18,791 nt of DNA from W425 sp964503235 (lineage in GTDB: Bacteria; Chloroflexota; Dehalococcoidia; Dehalococcoidales; RBG-16-60-22), in assembly GCA_964503235.1 (NCBI GenBank), contig CAZCZJ010000044.1:1-18791 (forward strand), read 5' to 3'. The first letter of the stretch is position 1. Each line of letters begins with the position of its first letter. Shown here piece after piece: positions 7,534 through 15,418 of this stretch. Below the pieces are notes generated by a model, which saw nothing but the letters and a program-made list of their open reading frames with translations, was not told the DNA's origin and ran no database searches. The translations under genes and the position numbers were made by a program.

Positions 7534-8169
7534 ATGGACTTTGATGCGGCAAGAGCCAGGTTAATCAAGAAAATCGGTTCTGAAATCAGAGATAAACGCG
7601 TACTCGATGCGATGTCCCGTATACCCCGCGAATTATTCGTCCCCGAGGGAGTCCGGCATCAGGCTTACGAAGACAAGCCGTTGCCGATTGGATATGAGCA
7701 GACAATCTCACAACCTTATATTATCGCTCTGATGACCGAAGCGCTGGAGATTCAGGGTACCGAAAAGGTGCTGGAGTTGGGGACCGGTAGCGGCTATCAG
7801 ACAGCCATACTCGCCGAACTGGCTAAAGAAGTTATCTCTATCGAGCGGGTACCGGAGCTGGCGGAATCGGCCCGGGCTGTCCTCGATAATCTAGGTTACA
7901 GGAATATACATATCCATATTGCCGGGGAAAGCCTGGGACGAAAGCAGGACGCTCCTTATGATGCTATCATGGTAACCGCCGGCGCCCCCAGGGTACCGGA
8001 TGACCTGGTTGCCCAGCTGGCAAACGGCGGACGTATGATAATACCGGTGGGTACCAGATATATGCAGGAACTGTGTAAAATCACCAAATACAGAGATAAA
8101 ACAACCGTACAGAACCTCGGTGGCTGCAGGTTTGTTTCTCTTATCGGTAAAGACGCCTGGGGAAAATAA
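7534..8169 (+). CDS. pcm: Protein-L-isoaspartate O-methyltransferase
   Basis: Cytoplasmic repair enzyme that methylates L-isoaspartyl residues in damaged proteins using S-adenosylmethionine, so they can revert to aspartate. 211 residues, normal length. Diagnostic features are the N-terminal substrate-side segment RELFVP, the family motif TISQPYIIALM (57-67), SAM-binding motif I VLELGTGSGYQ (79-89), the acidic end of the next strand (SIER), and the C-terminal RFVSLIGKDAW. The start was taken at the ATG preceded by GGGTGG; a GTG 9 bases upstream is possible. It lies 19 bases after the small membrane-protein gene and 18 bases before the first nitroreductase, all on the same strand, suggesting one transcript. 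No reason is visible for linking it with nitroreductases beyond general stress or repair. Confidence 0.94.
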   Translation: MDFDAARARLIKKIGSEIRDKRVLDAMSRIPRELFVPEGVRHQAYEDKPLPIGYEQTISQPYIIALMTEALEIQGTEKVLELGTGSGYQTAILAELAKEVISIERVPELAESARAVLDNLGYRNIHIHIAGESLGRKQDAPYDAIMVTAGAPRVPDDLVAQLANGGRMIIPVGTRYMQELCKITKYRDKTTVQNLGGCRFVSLIGKDAWGK

Positions 8170-8187
8170 AGGATAAGGTGGAAAGAC

Positions 8188-8763
8188 ATGGACGTATTTG
8201 AAGCCATAAAGACCAGACGAAGTATCCGTAAATATAAGCCGGACCCGGTCAGTGATGCAGACCTTCAGAAAGTACTTGAAGCGGCTCACTGGGCACCGTC
8301 ATGGGCTAACACGCAGTGCTGGCGGTTTATCGTGGTACGCAATCCCGATATTAAAAAGCAGGTTGCGGGCACTCTGATGAAGGTCCAGTTCGGTGAGGAC
8401 TGGCTTAAAAATGCCGCTGCCGATGCTATCGTACAGGCGCCGGTCCTAATTGTTGCCTGTGCGCAAAAGGGCGTTGCCGGTTATACTCGGGACGGCACTC
8501 CGGTAACCGATAAGGACGACTGGCTGCTGTTTGATGTCGCTTTATCGATTCAAAACCTCACCCTGGCAGCCCGGGCGCTGGGCATGGGAACGGTAATCGT
8601 GGGGGCATTCGATGCTGAAAAAGCCGCTGCAATACTTGACGTACCAGATGGTTATTCCGTGGTTACGATGACACCGCTGGGTTATCCGGACCATACCGGG
8701 CAGGCACCGCCACGTAAAGAGCTTACCGATATTATATATACCGATAAATACGGCAAATCATAG
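8188..8763 (+). CDS. FMN-dependent nitroreductase family protein, copy 1
   Basis: 191 residues of the nitroreductase/FMN oxidoreductase fold, normally a homodimer binding FMN and using NAD(P)H or another donor. The N-terminal FMN phosphate-binding motif is RRSIRKY (10-16). The segment WAPSWANTQCWRF (35-47) corresponds to the family's APS..N.QPW.F, with Cys in place of the usual Pro. The later segment GMGTVIVGAFD holds the second FMN contact region. The C-terminus is PRKELTDII, close to the PRK.l.ei ending common in this family. An AAGGTGG-like ribosome site precedes the ATG. Substrate cannot be deduced: nitroaromatics, quinones and dehalogenation are all known within the superfamily. Its immediate neighbour is a clear paralogue. 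Confidence 0.92.
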   Translation: MDVFEAIKTRRSIRKYKPDPVSDADLQKVLEAAHWAPSWANTQCWRFIVVRNPDIKKQVAGTLMKVQFGEDWLKNAAADAIVQAPVLIVACAQKGVAGYTRDGTPVTDKDDWLLFDVALSIQNLTLAARALGMGTVIVGAFDAEKAAAILDVPDGYSVVTMTPLGYPDHTGQAPPRKELTDIIYTDKYGKS

Positions 8764-8784
8764 ATAACCATCAAGGAGCTTGCT

Positions 8785-9369
8785 ATGGAATTATTCGAAG
8801 CTATTAACAACAGGCGAAGCATCCGCCACTACACTACCGATCCGGTTGACGACGATAAAGTTAATAAAATCCTGGAGGCGGGACGCTGGGCGCCGTCCTG
8901 GGCTAATACGCAGTGCTGGCGCTTCGTTGTCATACGCGACCCCGATATAAAAGCCCGCATTGGTCAGAGTCTCATGAGGATAAAAAGAGATGATAAACTG
9001 GTGGACAATCCCGGCACGAAAGCCATTAACGACGTGCCCGTGTTAATCGTGGTCTGTGCCGAGATGAACAAATCGGGCTGCAAGCCCGGCGATGCCACAA
9101 GCAAAGATTTCGTCACTGATAAGGGTGACTGGTTTATGTTTGATGCCGCCCTGGCGGTGCAGAACATGGTGCTGGCGGCACACGGTCTGGGACTGGGTAC
9201 GGTGATTATGGGTGCTTTCGATGCGCCCATGGTCGAGGAAATACTGGGAATCCCCGAGGGCTACAGGGTGGTTATTCTGTTACCGCTGGGTGTCCCGGCA
9301 CGCGAAGGCAAAGCGCCGCCCCGTAAATCACTCGACGAGATAGCCGCTCGTGACAGATGGGATAGCTAA
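8785..9369 (+). CDS. FMN-dependent nitroreductase family protein, copy 2
   Basis: 194 residues, paralogous to the preceding gene and about half identical by eye along the whole length. It shares RRSIRHY (10-16), APSWANTQCWRF, the DKGDWFMFDAALAVQN region matching DKDDWLLFDVALSIQN, GLGTVIMGAFDA, and the APPRKSLDEI ending. The middle differs most: a short loop, KSGCKPGDATSKDF, replaces GVAGYTRDGTPV, so the active-site entrance may differ. AAGGAG precedes the ATG with 21 bases between the genes. This is most simply an old tandem duplication followed by divergence. No terminator hairpin with a T-run was found between here and the EF-G-like gene; only a 10-bp palindrome (CATCATGATG, 9407-9416) without T-tract. 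Confidence 0.92.
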   Translation: MELFEAINNRRSIRHYTTDPVDDDKVNKILEAGRWAPSWANTQCWRFVVIRDPDIKARIGQSLMRIKRDDKLVDNPGTKAINDVPVLIVVCAEMNKSGCKPGDATSKDFVTDKGDWFMFDAALAVQNMVLAAHGLGLGTVIMGAFDAPMVEEILGIPEGYRVVILLPLGVPAREGKAPPRKSLDEIAARDRWDS

Positions 9370-9428
9370 TCGGTAAAAACAACATCGGGTATATCATTAT
9401 CGCTATCATCATGATGGTTCCAGCTTGC

Positions 9429-9458
9429 TTGCCGTGTTCGGTCGTCTGCGGTTATAAT
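9429..9458 (+). promoter_or_regulatory. Promoter for the EF-G-like gene
   Basis: A perfect -10 TATAAT (9453-9458) with a partial -35 TTGCCG (9429-9434) at 18-base spacing. Transcription would start near 9465, leaving a leader of about 27 bases that contains AGGTG (9482-9486) 5 bases before the ATG. Confidence 0.55.
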
Positions 9459-9491
9459 ATAGGCTGTAAAAACTAGAGAGCAGGTGTTTAG

Positions 9492-11537
9492 ATGCAAAAA
9501 TACGGACTTGATACTATCCATAATGTTGTTTTATTATCTCACGGTGGTGCCGGTAAGACATCGTTGTCAGAGGCAATGCTTTTCAAATCGGGGGCGGTAA
9601 AACGCCTGGGTAAGGTTGACGACGGGTCTTCCACTTCCGACTACGACCCTGATGAAGTAAAACGTAAGATAAGTATCAATTTATCCATACTACCCTGCGA
9701 ATGGCAGGACAAGAAAATAAACATCATCGATACCCCGGGGTATGCCGATTTTGTCGGTGAAGTGAAAGCGGGCATGCGTGTCAGCGAAGGCGCGGTAATC
9801 GTTGTTTGTGCGGCATCGGGCGTTGAAGTGGGCACCGAGCAGGTGTGGAAGTACTGTGAAGAAGCCAGGATGCCCCGTCTTATCTTTATCAATAAAATGG
9901 ACCGCGAAAACGCCGATTATATCAGGACCGTGGAGGAAATCAGGTCTAAACTGGGTGCTAAATGCCTGCCGTTGCAACTGGCTATCGGCGCTCAGGACAA
10001 CTTTGAAGGAATAGCCGACCTCCTGCTAATGAAAGCCTACATGGGCTCTGAATCTAAAGAAGGAGAAATGCCGTCCTCGCTACAGGCTCAAATAGATACC
10101 GACCGTGAAAAACTCATCGAGGCAATCGCCGAAATCGATGATGCCCTTATCGAAAAATACCTGGGCGGCGAAGAGATAAGCCCTGAAGAACTCACCAGTA
10201 ATCTGCGGAAGGCGATAATAAACGGAAATATCGTGCCGATATTGACGGGTTCGGCGCTGCAAAATATCGGCGCCGACAGACTGATGGACGCTATCAGTAA
10301 TTACCTGCCTCTCCCCAAAGAACAACAGGTAGCCTTATCCGATGGCCCGGTAGACCCCAGCGATACAGCGCCTTTAGCCGCGCTGGTATTCAAGACAACC
10401 GCCGACCCCTATGTCGGGAAGCTTACCTATTTTCGTGTCTATAACGGCGCCATAAAGAGTAATACCCAGGTCTGGAACTCTAACGAGAAAGCCTCCGAGC
10501 GTATCGGGCAGCTTTATTTGATGCGCGGCAAGACACAGGAACCGATAGAGCAGGTATCCGCGGGTGATATCGGCGCCGTGGCGAAATTGAATGTAACCGG
10601 TACGGGCGATACGCTCTGTGCCCAGGAGAAGCCGGTTACGATAACCCCTGTTACGTTTCCAACACCCACGTACAACGAGGCGGTCTATCCCAAAACAAAG
10701 ACGGATGTGGACAAAATGGGTACGGCTTTATCCCGTCTGGCAGAAGAAGACCCGACTTTAAAGGTGTATCGTGAGATGGGTACCAACGAAACGATAATGG
10801 CCGGCATGGGTGATACTCATCTGGCGGTGGCTGCCGAAAAAATGCAGCGTAAGTTCGGTGTAAACGTGGAGATGTCCATGCCCAAGGTCCCCTACCGCGA
10901 GACTATCACCACGTCATCCAAAGCCGAATATAAGCATAGGAAGCAGTCGGGTGGGCATGGCCAGTACGGTCACGTTCTGCTGGAGTTGGAGCCTCTACCG
11001 GAGCGTGGTGAGAATGAGTTCGGCGATAGAATAGTAGGCGGTTCCGTGCCTAAAAACTACATACCGGCCGTTGAAAAGGGAGTCCACGAAGCCTATCAGG
11101 AAGGCGGTCTGGCCGGTTACCCGGTAGTCGGCGTAAAGACAACGCTATATGACGGCAGCTTCCACCCGGTGGATTCGTCAGAAATATGCTTTAAAATTGC
11201 CGGAGCGCAGGCGTTTAAAAAGGGAATAGCCGATGGCCAGCCGATACTACTCGAACCGATTATGAACCTAAAAGTTACCGTTCCGAGCGACCTTACCGGG
11301 GATATCATCGGCGACCTCAATACCAAGAGAGCCCGCGTACTCGGTATGAATCCTGAGGGCGATACCAACGTTATCGAGGCAACGGTGCCCCTCGCTGAAA
11401 TCCAGCGTTATGCCATCGACCTTAAATCGATGACGCAGGGAAGGGCGATATACAGTATCGAGTTCGACCATTACGAGGAAGTTCCCGCGCAGATAACACA
11501 GAAAATCGTTGCCCAGAAAGAAGCGGCAAAAGACTAA
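9492..11537 (+). CDS. Elongation factor G-like translational GTPase (EF-G paralogue)
   Basis: 681 residues with the full EF-G domain order (G domain, II, III, IV, V). GTP-binding motifs are G1 HGGAGKTS (17-24), G3 DTPG (80-83), G4 NKMD (134-137) and a G5-like TGSALQNIG. It is not canonical FusA. The P-loop begins SHGGAGKTSL rather than AHIDAGKTTT, and switch I reads RKISI (58-62) where canonical EF-G has RGITI. These are marks of the EF-G-like/EF-G-2 group. Domain IV carries SGGHGQYGHV, close to the canonical loop, and the C-terminus has LTGDIIGDLNTKRARVLGM as in domain V of EF-G. The cell must have a true fusA elsewhere. The role of these paralogues is unsettled (ribosome-dependent GTPase activity has been reported for some). 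It has its own promoter and is flanked by unrelated genes. Confidence 0.9.
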   Translation: MQKYGLDTIHNVVLLSHGGAGKTSLSEAMLFKSGAVKRLGKVDDGSSTSDYDPDEVKRKISINLSILPCEWQDKKINIIDTPGYADFVGEVKAGMRVSEGAVIVVCAASGVEVGTEQVWKYCEEARMPRLIFINKMDRENADYIRTVEEIRSKLGAKCLPLQLAIGAQDNFEGIADLLLMKAYMGSESKEGEMPSSLQAQIDTDREKLIEAIAEIDDALIEKYLGGEEISPEELTSNLRKAIINGNIVPILTGSALQNIGADRLMDAISNYLPLPKEQQVALSDGPVDPSDTAPLAALVFKTTADPYVGKLTYFRVYNGAIKSNTQVWNSNEKASERIGQLYLMRGKTQEPIEQVSAGDIGAVAKLNVTGTGDTLCAQEKPVTITPVTFPTPTYNEAVYPKTKTDVDKMGTALSRLAEEDPTLKVYREMGTNETIMAGMGDTHLAVAAEKMQRKFGVNVEMSMPKVPYRETITTSSKAEYKHRKQSGGHGQYGHVLLELEPLPERGENEFGDRIVGGSVPKNYIPAVEKGVHEAYQEGGLAGYPVVGVKTTLYDGSFHPVDSSEICFKIAGAQAFKKGIADGQPILLEPIMNLKVTVPSDLTGDIIGDLNTKRARVLGMNPEGDTNVIEATVPLAEIQRYAIDLKSMTQGRAIYSIEFDHYEEVPAQITQKIVAQKEAAKD

Positions 11538-11539
11538 TC

Positions 11540-11568
11540 AAACTGTCTGGATTAATCCGACAGATTGT
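11540..11568. terminator. Bidirectional terminator between the EF-G-like gene and etfA
   Basis: Inverted repeat CTGTC-T-GGAT (11543-11552) against ATCC-GACAG (11555-11563) with one bulged base, followed by ATTGTTT on the plus strand and AGTTTGATT on the minus strand. It occupies the whole 31-base gap between two convergent stop codons, the expected place for a shared terminator. T-tracts are weak on both sides. Confidence 0.55.
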
Positions 11569-12567
11569 TTACGAAGCCAGTAGTTCTTTTAGCTTCTCCG
11601 TAAAAGCCGGTAAGACCTTTTTCCAGTCGCCGACAACGCCGTAGCGCGCCTGACGGAAGATATTAGCCTCCGGGTCTTTGTTGATAGCAATGATGTTTTT
11701 AGAGCCCGAACAGCCGCTGAGATGCTGACTGGAGCCGGAGATAGCCACCGCTATGTATAGTTCGGGCGCTATTATCTTACCGGTAAGTCCTATCTGCACG
11801 GTATCCGCAATCCACCCGTTATCGCAGGGAGGTCGACTGGCGCCCACGGCGCCCTTTAAAAGTTTAGCCAGCTCTTCCAGCTGGGCAAAAGCTTCGGCGC
11901 TGCCCATCCCCCTTCCCCCCGCCACCACTACTTCCGCGTCTTCTATTTTTATACCGGCAACATCTTCGACGACGGTATCGATTACCTTGGTCCTTATCAC
12001 CGATTCGTCAATCCCGGCATCGATATTAACGATTTCACCCTGCCTTGAAGTATCCGGTGCCAGAGGGGTCATGGCTTTTGTTCTGATGGTGACAATTTGA
12101 GGGTCGGTATTGCTGGTATACACCGCTTGGGCGTTGCCGCCGTAGACGGGCTTGGTCTGCAGTAAACGCTTTGAATCGGGGTCGATAGCAAGGTCTACAC
12201 AGTCCAGGGTGGCGGTCGTACCCAGCTTAAAGGCAAGACTCGGCGCCAGGTCGCGGCCAATATCGTTCTGTCCCAGAATAAGGACCTGGGGCGTTACCTG
12301 GTTGATAACCTTCTCCATGACGGTAACGTAGGAATCGGTCTGATAAGTTTTAAGTATTTCATCGTCAACAACATAGGCTTTATCAGCCCCGTAAGCAATA
12401 GCCTCTTGGGCTGCATTGGCAACGCCGCTTCCAACGACTATAGCGTATAACTCCTGGCCAGAATCTTCAGCCAGTTTCTTTCCGATACCGAGACTTTCGG
12501 TGGAAATCGGGACCAGCTTTCCCTCTTTAACCTCACAAAATACCGCGATACCTTTATAATCCGCCAT
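11569..12567 (-). CDS. etfA: Electron transfer flavoprotein alpha subunit
   Basis: 332 residues. EtfA binds FAD and, with EtfB, carries electrons between acyl-CoA-type dehydrogenases and a membrane or soluble acceptor. The C-terminal FAD domain is unmistakable: GGRGMGS (216-222), VGASRPPCDNGWI, QIGLTGKIIAPELYIAVAISGSSQHLSG and NKDPEANIFRQARYGVVGD. One feature is the SGCSGSKNIIAI segment with two nearby cysteines (C264 sits in the SRPPC part). The N-terminal domain is a typical ETF alpha/beta fold. It lies 15 bases after etfB, with AGGAGA ahead of the ATG, so the two are co-translated from one mRNA. No acyl-CoA dehydrogenase or ETF:quinone oxidoreductase gene is in the window, so the partner is unknown. 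It ends at a hairpin shared with the EF-G-like gene. Confidence 0.96.
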   Translation of the reverse strand: MADYKGIAVFCEVKEGKLVPISTESLGIGKKLAEDSGQELYAIVVGSGVANAAQEAIAYGADKAYVVDDEILKTYQTDSYVTVMEKVINQVTPQVLILGQNDIGRDLAPSLAFKLGTTATLDCVDLAIDPDSKRLLQTKPVYGGNAQAVYTSNTDPQIVTIRTKAMTPLAPDTSRQGEIVNIDAGIDESVIRTKVIDTVVEDVAGIKIEDAEVVVAGGRGMGSAEAFAQLEELAKLLKGAVGASRPPCDNGWIADTVQIGLTGKIIAPELYIAVAISGSSQHLSGCSGSKNIIAINKDPEANIFRQARYGVVGDWKKVLPAFTEKLKELLAS

Positions 12568-12582
12568 TTTTATTTCTCCTGT

Positions 12583-13380
12583 TTATAATATCTTGGCTTC
12601 CCTTATCTTCATGGCAAGGTTTGCCGCCGCTTCTTCCGGTGAATCGCCTTCCGCCATCTCGCATTTTCCTTCGTGAACGGGTTGAAATAGTTTCTGAGTA
12701 TCCGTTTTCCGTCCGGCATTACCCACTTGTGCTGTTTCCACCCCGATATCTGCCGGGGCCCATACGACCGGGTCAACCTTCTTGGCGGCCATGATTCCTT
12801 TTATGGTGGGATAGCGCGGCTCACCGATTTCATTACTCACTGTAATGACGGCCGGTAACACTACCTCGACAACTTCATAACCGTCGGCGGATACCTTCTC
12901 TACTCTGGCGGTGCTGTTATTTATGTCAATTTTACGCGCCAGAGTGACACATGGTAATCCCAGAAGCTCCGCTATGCCGGAGCCGGTCTGCCCGGCATTA
13001 GTATCCGAGGCTTCCCGGCCGCATAATATCAGGTCATATTCAGCCACTTTCTTGACCGCCATGGCCAGAGCGTAAGCGGTCGAATAGCTGTCGGCGCCAT
13101 CATAACTCTCGTCTTCCAGTAAGATAAGCTCATCAGCCCCCATAGAAAGCGGTTTTTTAACGACTTCCCGAAGAAGCTTTATCCCCATCGTTACGGACGT
13201 GATTTTCCCGCCGATAGAATCCTTGATTCTCAGGGCTGCCTCCACCGCGTACTCGCCGTAAGGGTCGATTACGGGCGGTGCCCCCTTCATTTCAGCTTTA
13301 TTCGTAGCTGAATCAATCTGGAAGCTGGCGGGGGGTGCTTCTGGGTCGATAACCTGCTTGACACAAACAACAATATTCAT
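12583..13380 (-). CDS. etfB: Electron transfer flavoprotein beta subunit
   Basis: 265 residues, the usual length. It begins MNIVVCVKQVIDPEAPP, the typical EtfB N-terminus. It then has INPY-like IDPYGEYAVEAALRIKD, the nucleotide-binding segment CGREASDTNAGQTGSGIAELLGLP, and the late motif EIGEPRYPTIKGIMAAKKV (the E.RYp.l.gim.Akkk signature). EtfB holds AMP in ordinary ETFs or a second FAD in electron-bifurcating ETFs. The DTNAGQTG stretch resembles neither textbook version exactly, so I do not assign the bifurcating type. The start codon lacks a strong Shine-Dalgarno. It lies 75 bases after the prmC stop on the same strand, behind a possible promoter with an overlapping palindrome. Confidence 0.95.
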   Translation of the reverse strand: MNIVVCVKQVIDPEAPPASFQIDSATNKAEMKGAPPVIDPYGEYAVEAALRIKDSIGGKITSVTMGIKLLREVVKKPLSMGADELILLEDESYDGADSYSTAYALAMAVKKVAEYDLILCGREASDTNAGQTGSGIAELLGLPCVTLARKIDINNSTARVEKVSADGYEVVEVVLPAVITVSNEIGEPRYPTIKGIMAAKKVDPVVWAPADIGVETAQVGNAGRKTDTQKLFQPVHEGKCEMAEGDSPEEAAANLAMKIREAKIL

Positions 13381-13418
13381 CTGAATTGACGCACTCTTTC
13401 TTATGACTAATAGTTTTG

Positions 13419-13429
13419 GGGAAATTCCC
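13419..13429. promoter_or_regulatory. Possible operator palindrome upstream of etfB
   Basis: GGGAA-A-TTCCC is an 11-base palindrome about 40 bases before etfB. On the minus strand it overlaps the edge of a weak -35-like TTGAGG, followed 15 bases on by TATTAG. The position would suit a repressor site. Both the promoter and the operator reading are tentative. Confidence 0.25.
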
Positions 13430-13455
13430 TCAATAATGTAGCATCAAGCCCGAGA

Positions 13456-14295
13456 CTATGTCAAATAAACGCCCACTACCCGCTCGATGCCCGCGTAATC
13501 CCCGGTAATTTCAATTCTGGCGGTTGAAAAAACCTCACGAATGATATATTCGATAGCGTCCCCCTGTCCTTCTCCTATCTCCAGGAGCATACAGCCCCCG
13601 GGAGATATTTTACTAAGTGACTGAAGGCATAAACGGTTAATCATCGTTGTGCCGTCACGACCGCCGTCGAGGGCCAGTACCGGCTCAAAGCTTAAAGGAC
13701 CGCTATCCGGTATTTCCGATTTTCTCACATACGGCAGGTTGGCTATTATCAGGTCGATGGCACCGGGAAGAGGCTCCAGCATATTACCGTGTAAAAGTTC
13801 AACCCGGTCGGCTACGCCATGTCGACGGCAATTATTTGCCGCTACCTTCAGCGCAAGAAGGGAAATATCCGTGGCGTATATTTTTATTCCGGCAAGGTGC
13901 CTGGCCAGGCTGATAGCGATGGCTCCGCACCCGGTGCCGACATCAACCATAGTGGCGATATCCCGGCTATTTGCTATTTCTAAAACTTTCTCGACCAGAA
14001 ACTCGCTTTCGGGTCGTGGGATGAGAACGTTGCGGTCGACATAGAAGTCCAGTCCGTAGAATTCACGGTGTCCGGTGATATAAGCCGAGGGCTCACCCTG
14101 CTGGCGACGGGTTATAAGCTTAGAATATAAATCCTCGTCGGCCTTACTTAATTCAGCATCCAGTCCTTGATATAACTGCGGTCTGGCAATATTCAGTACG
14201 TGCCGCAAGAGGATTTCGGCTTCCAGAGAGGCATCGTCGATGTTATTCCGGGCCAGGATATCGCGGGCATTTAGTAAAGCTTCCTTGAGGTTCAC
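13456..14295 (-). CDS. prmC: Peptide chain release factor N5-glutamine methyltransferase PrmC
   Basis: 279 residues. PrmC methylates the glutamine of the GGQ motif in release factors using S-adenosylmethionine, improving termination. It has the N-terminal helical substrate domain (about 1-85), LIPRPESE (91-98), SAM motif I VDVGTGCGAIAISLA (117-131), and ATDIS at strand 2. The catalytic motif reads NLPY (186-189), whereas the textbook form is NPPY; the Asn and Tyr that hold the substrate glutamine are kept. The start is a GTG that overlaps the prfA stop codon (GTGA, 4 nt), so translation is coupled. That pairing with its substrate gene is classical and supports the call. A HemK annotation would be the same family. 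Confidence 0.93.
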   Translation of the reverse strand: MNLKEALLNARDILARNNIDDASLEAEILLRHVLNIARPQLYQGLDAELSKADEDLYSKLITRRQQGEPSAYITGHREFYGLDFYVDRNVLIPRPESEFLVEKVLEIANSRDIATMVDVGTGCGAIAISLARHLAGIKIYATDISLLALKVAANNCRRHGVADRVELLHGNMLEPLPGAIDLIIANLPYVRKSEIPDSGPLSFEPVLALDGGRDGTTMINRLCLQSLSKISPGGCMLLEIGEGQGDAIEYIIREVFSTARIEITGDYAGIERVVGVYLT

Positions 14296-15371
14296 ACTGC
14301 CTGTTCCTCAAGCTGTTTCGTCTGCTCGGCAGAGATTAAGGCGTCAATAAGCTCGTCAAGTTCGGCTTCCTTGCCTTCCATGAACTTGGATAGATTATGC
14401 AGGTTGAGATTTATACGGTGGTCAGAGATGCGGTCCTGTGGATAATTGTAAGTCCTTATTTTTTCCGAGCGGTCGCCTGTGCCTACCTGGGAACGGCGTG
14501 AATCGGTTATTTCCTTGTCCTGTTTGTGCCGCTCCATATCCAGGAGGCGCGTGCGGAGCACCGACATGGCTTTTATTTTGTTCTGTAACTGCGAGCGTTC
14601 GTCCTGGCAGACGACGACCATCCCCGTAGGCAGGTGGGTCATGCGTATCGCGGTAGCGACTTTATTAACATTCTGGCCGCCGGCGCCGCCGCTGTGAAAG
14701 ACATCTATTTTAACGTCGTCGGGATTCACGTCAATATCGACTTCTTCAGCCTTGGGAAGGACAGCTACCGTGGCCGTGGAGGTATGGATTCTACCGGAGG
14801 ATTCGGTAACGGGTATCCTCTGCACGCGGTGGACTCCCCTTTCGTATTTAAGCCGACTGTAAGCGCCTTTACCGCTTATCTCGAATATAATCTCCTTAAA
14901 ACCGCCGATACCGCTCTCATTCATACTGATAATATCGGTTTTCCAGCCGTGGTTCTGGGCGTATCGACTGTACAGTCGAAAGAGGTCGGCGGCAAAAAGG
15001 GCGGCCTCATTACCCCCCGCCCCTGCCCTTATCTCCATGATGATATCCTTTTCGTCGTTGGGGTCTTTGGTCAGCAGTGCTTTACGAAGTTGTTCGGTTA
15101 ACTCATTGAGCCTTTTTTCCAGCGATGCTATCTCCTGCTGGGCCAGGTCTACCATTTCATCTTCAAGTCCGCCATCCAGCATGGCTTTCGTCTCTTCGAT
15201 TGACCTAGTTACCTCTTTATATTCACGATAGGTTTTTACCGTATTTTCCATATCGGCTCTTTCCTGGGCCAGAGCCTGCAGCTGGGGCAGGTCGGTGGCA
15301 ATCTCAGGCTGCGCCATCTTACGGTCAATCTCCTGGTATCGCTTTTCAATTTTCTTTAGTTGTTCCAACAT
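14292..15371 (-). CDS. prfA: Peptide chain release factor 1 (RF1)
   Basis: 359 residues, normal length. RF1 reads UAA and UAG stop codons and releases the finished peptide. Visible are an N-terminal coiled region (MLEQLKKIEKRYQEI), the GAGG-NEAALF segment, the tripeptide anticodon PVT (187-189, the PxT of RF1 rather than the SPF of RF2), and the catalytic GGQ (231-233) in SGGAGGQNVNK. There is no sign of the programmed frameshift found in RF2 genes. The start at 15371 matches the family N-terminus (MLeKLe.ie.Ry.e). There is no Shine-Dalgarno, and a perfect TATAAT ends only 8 bases before the ATG, so the mRNA is probably leaderless. It overlaps prmC by 4 bases. Confidence 0.97.
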   Translation of the reverse strand: MLEQLKKIEKRYQEIDRKMAQPEIATDLPQLQALAQERADMENTVKTYREYKEVTRSIEETKAMLDGGLEDEMVDLAQQEIASLEKRLNELTEQLRKALLTKDPNDEKDIIMEIRAGAGGNEAALFAADLFRLYSRYAQNHGWKTDIISMNESGIGGFKEIIFEISGKGAYSRLKYERGVHRVQRIPVTESSGRIHTSTATVAVLPKAEEVDIDVNPDDVKIDVFHSGGAGGQNVNKVATAIRMTHLPTGMVVVCQDERSQLQNKIKAMSVLRTRLLDMERHKQDKEITDSRRSQVGTGDRSEKIRTYNYPQDRISDHRINLNLHNLSKFMEGKEAELDELIDALISAEQTKQLEEQAV

Positions 15372-15379
15372 ACAAGAAA

Positions 15380-15408
15380 ATTATAACACAGGTTCCAGAG
15401 CCCTCCAA
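15380..15408 (-). promoter_or_regulatory. prfA promoter giving a leaderless transcript
   Basis: On the minus strand TTGGAG (15403-15408) is followed after 17 bases by a perfect TATAAT (15380-15385). Only 8 bases separate the -10 box from the prfA ATG, so RNA would begin about 1-3 bases before the start codon. The absence of any Shine-Dalgarno agrees with this. Confidence 0.6.
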
Positions 15409-15418
15409 GCTGGACAAA

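Noticed and set aside
7891..8289. 132-codon minus-strand frame across pcm and the first nitroreductase
   Set aside because: Antisense to two well-supported genes and without family resemblance.
9407..9416. Palindrome CATCATGATG as a terminator after the nitroreductases
   Set aside because: Only 10 bases, no loop and no T-run; likely chance.
13649..14044. 131-codon plus-strand frame
   Set aside because: Antisense shadow of prmC, with no ribosome site or motif.
14634..15101. 155-codon open frame on the plus strand
   Set aside because: Entirely antisense to prfA, which is certain; low-complexity sequence, no recognised domain.
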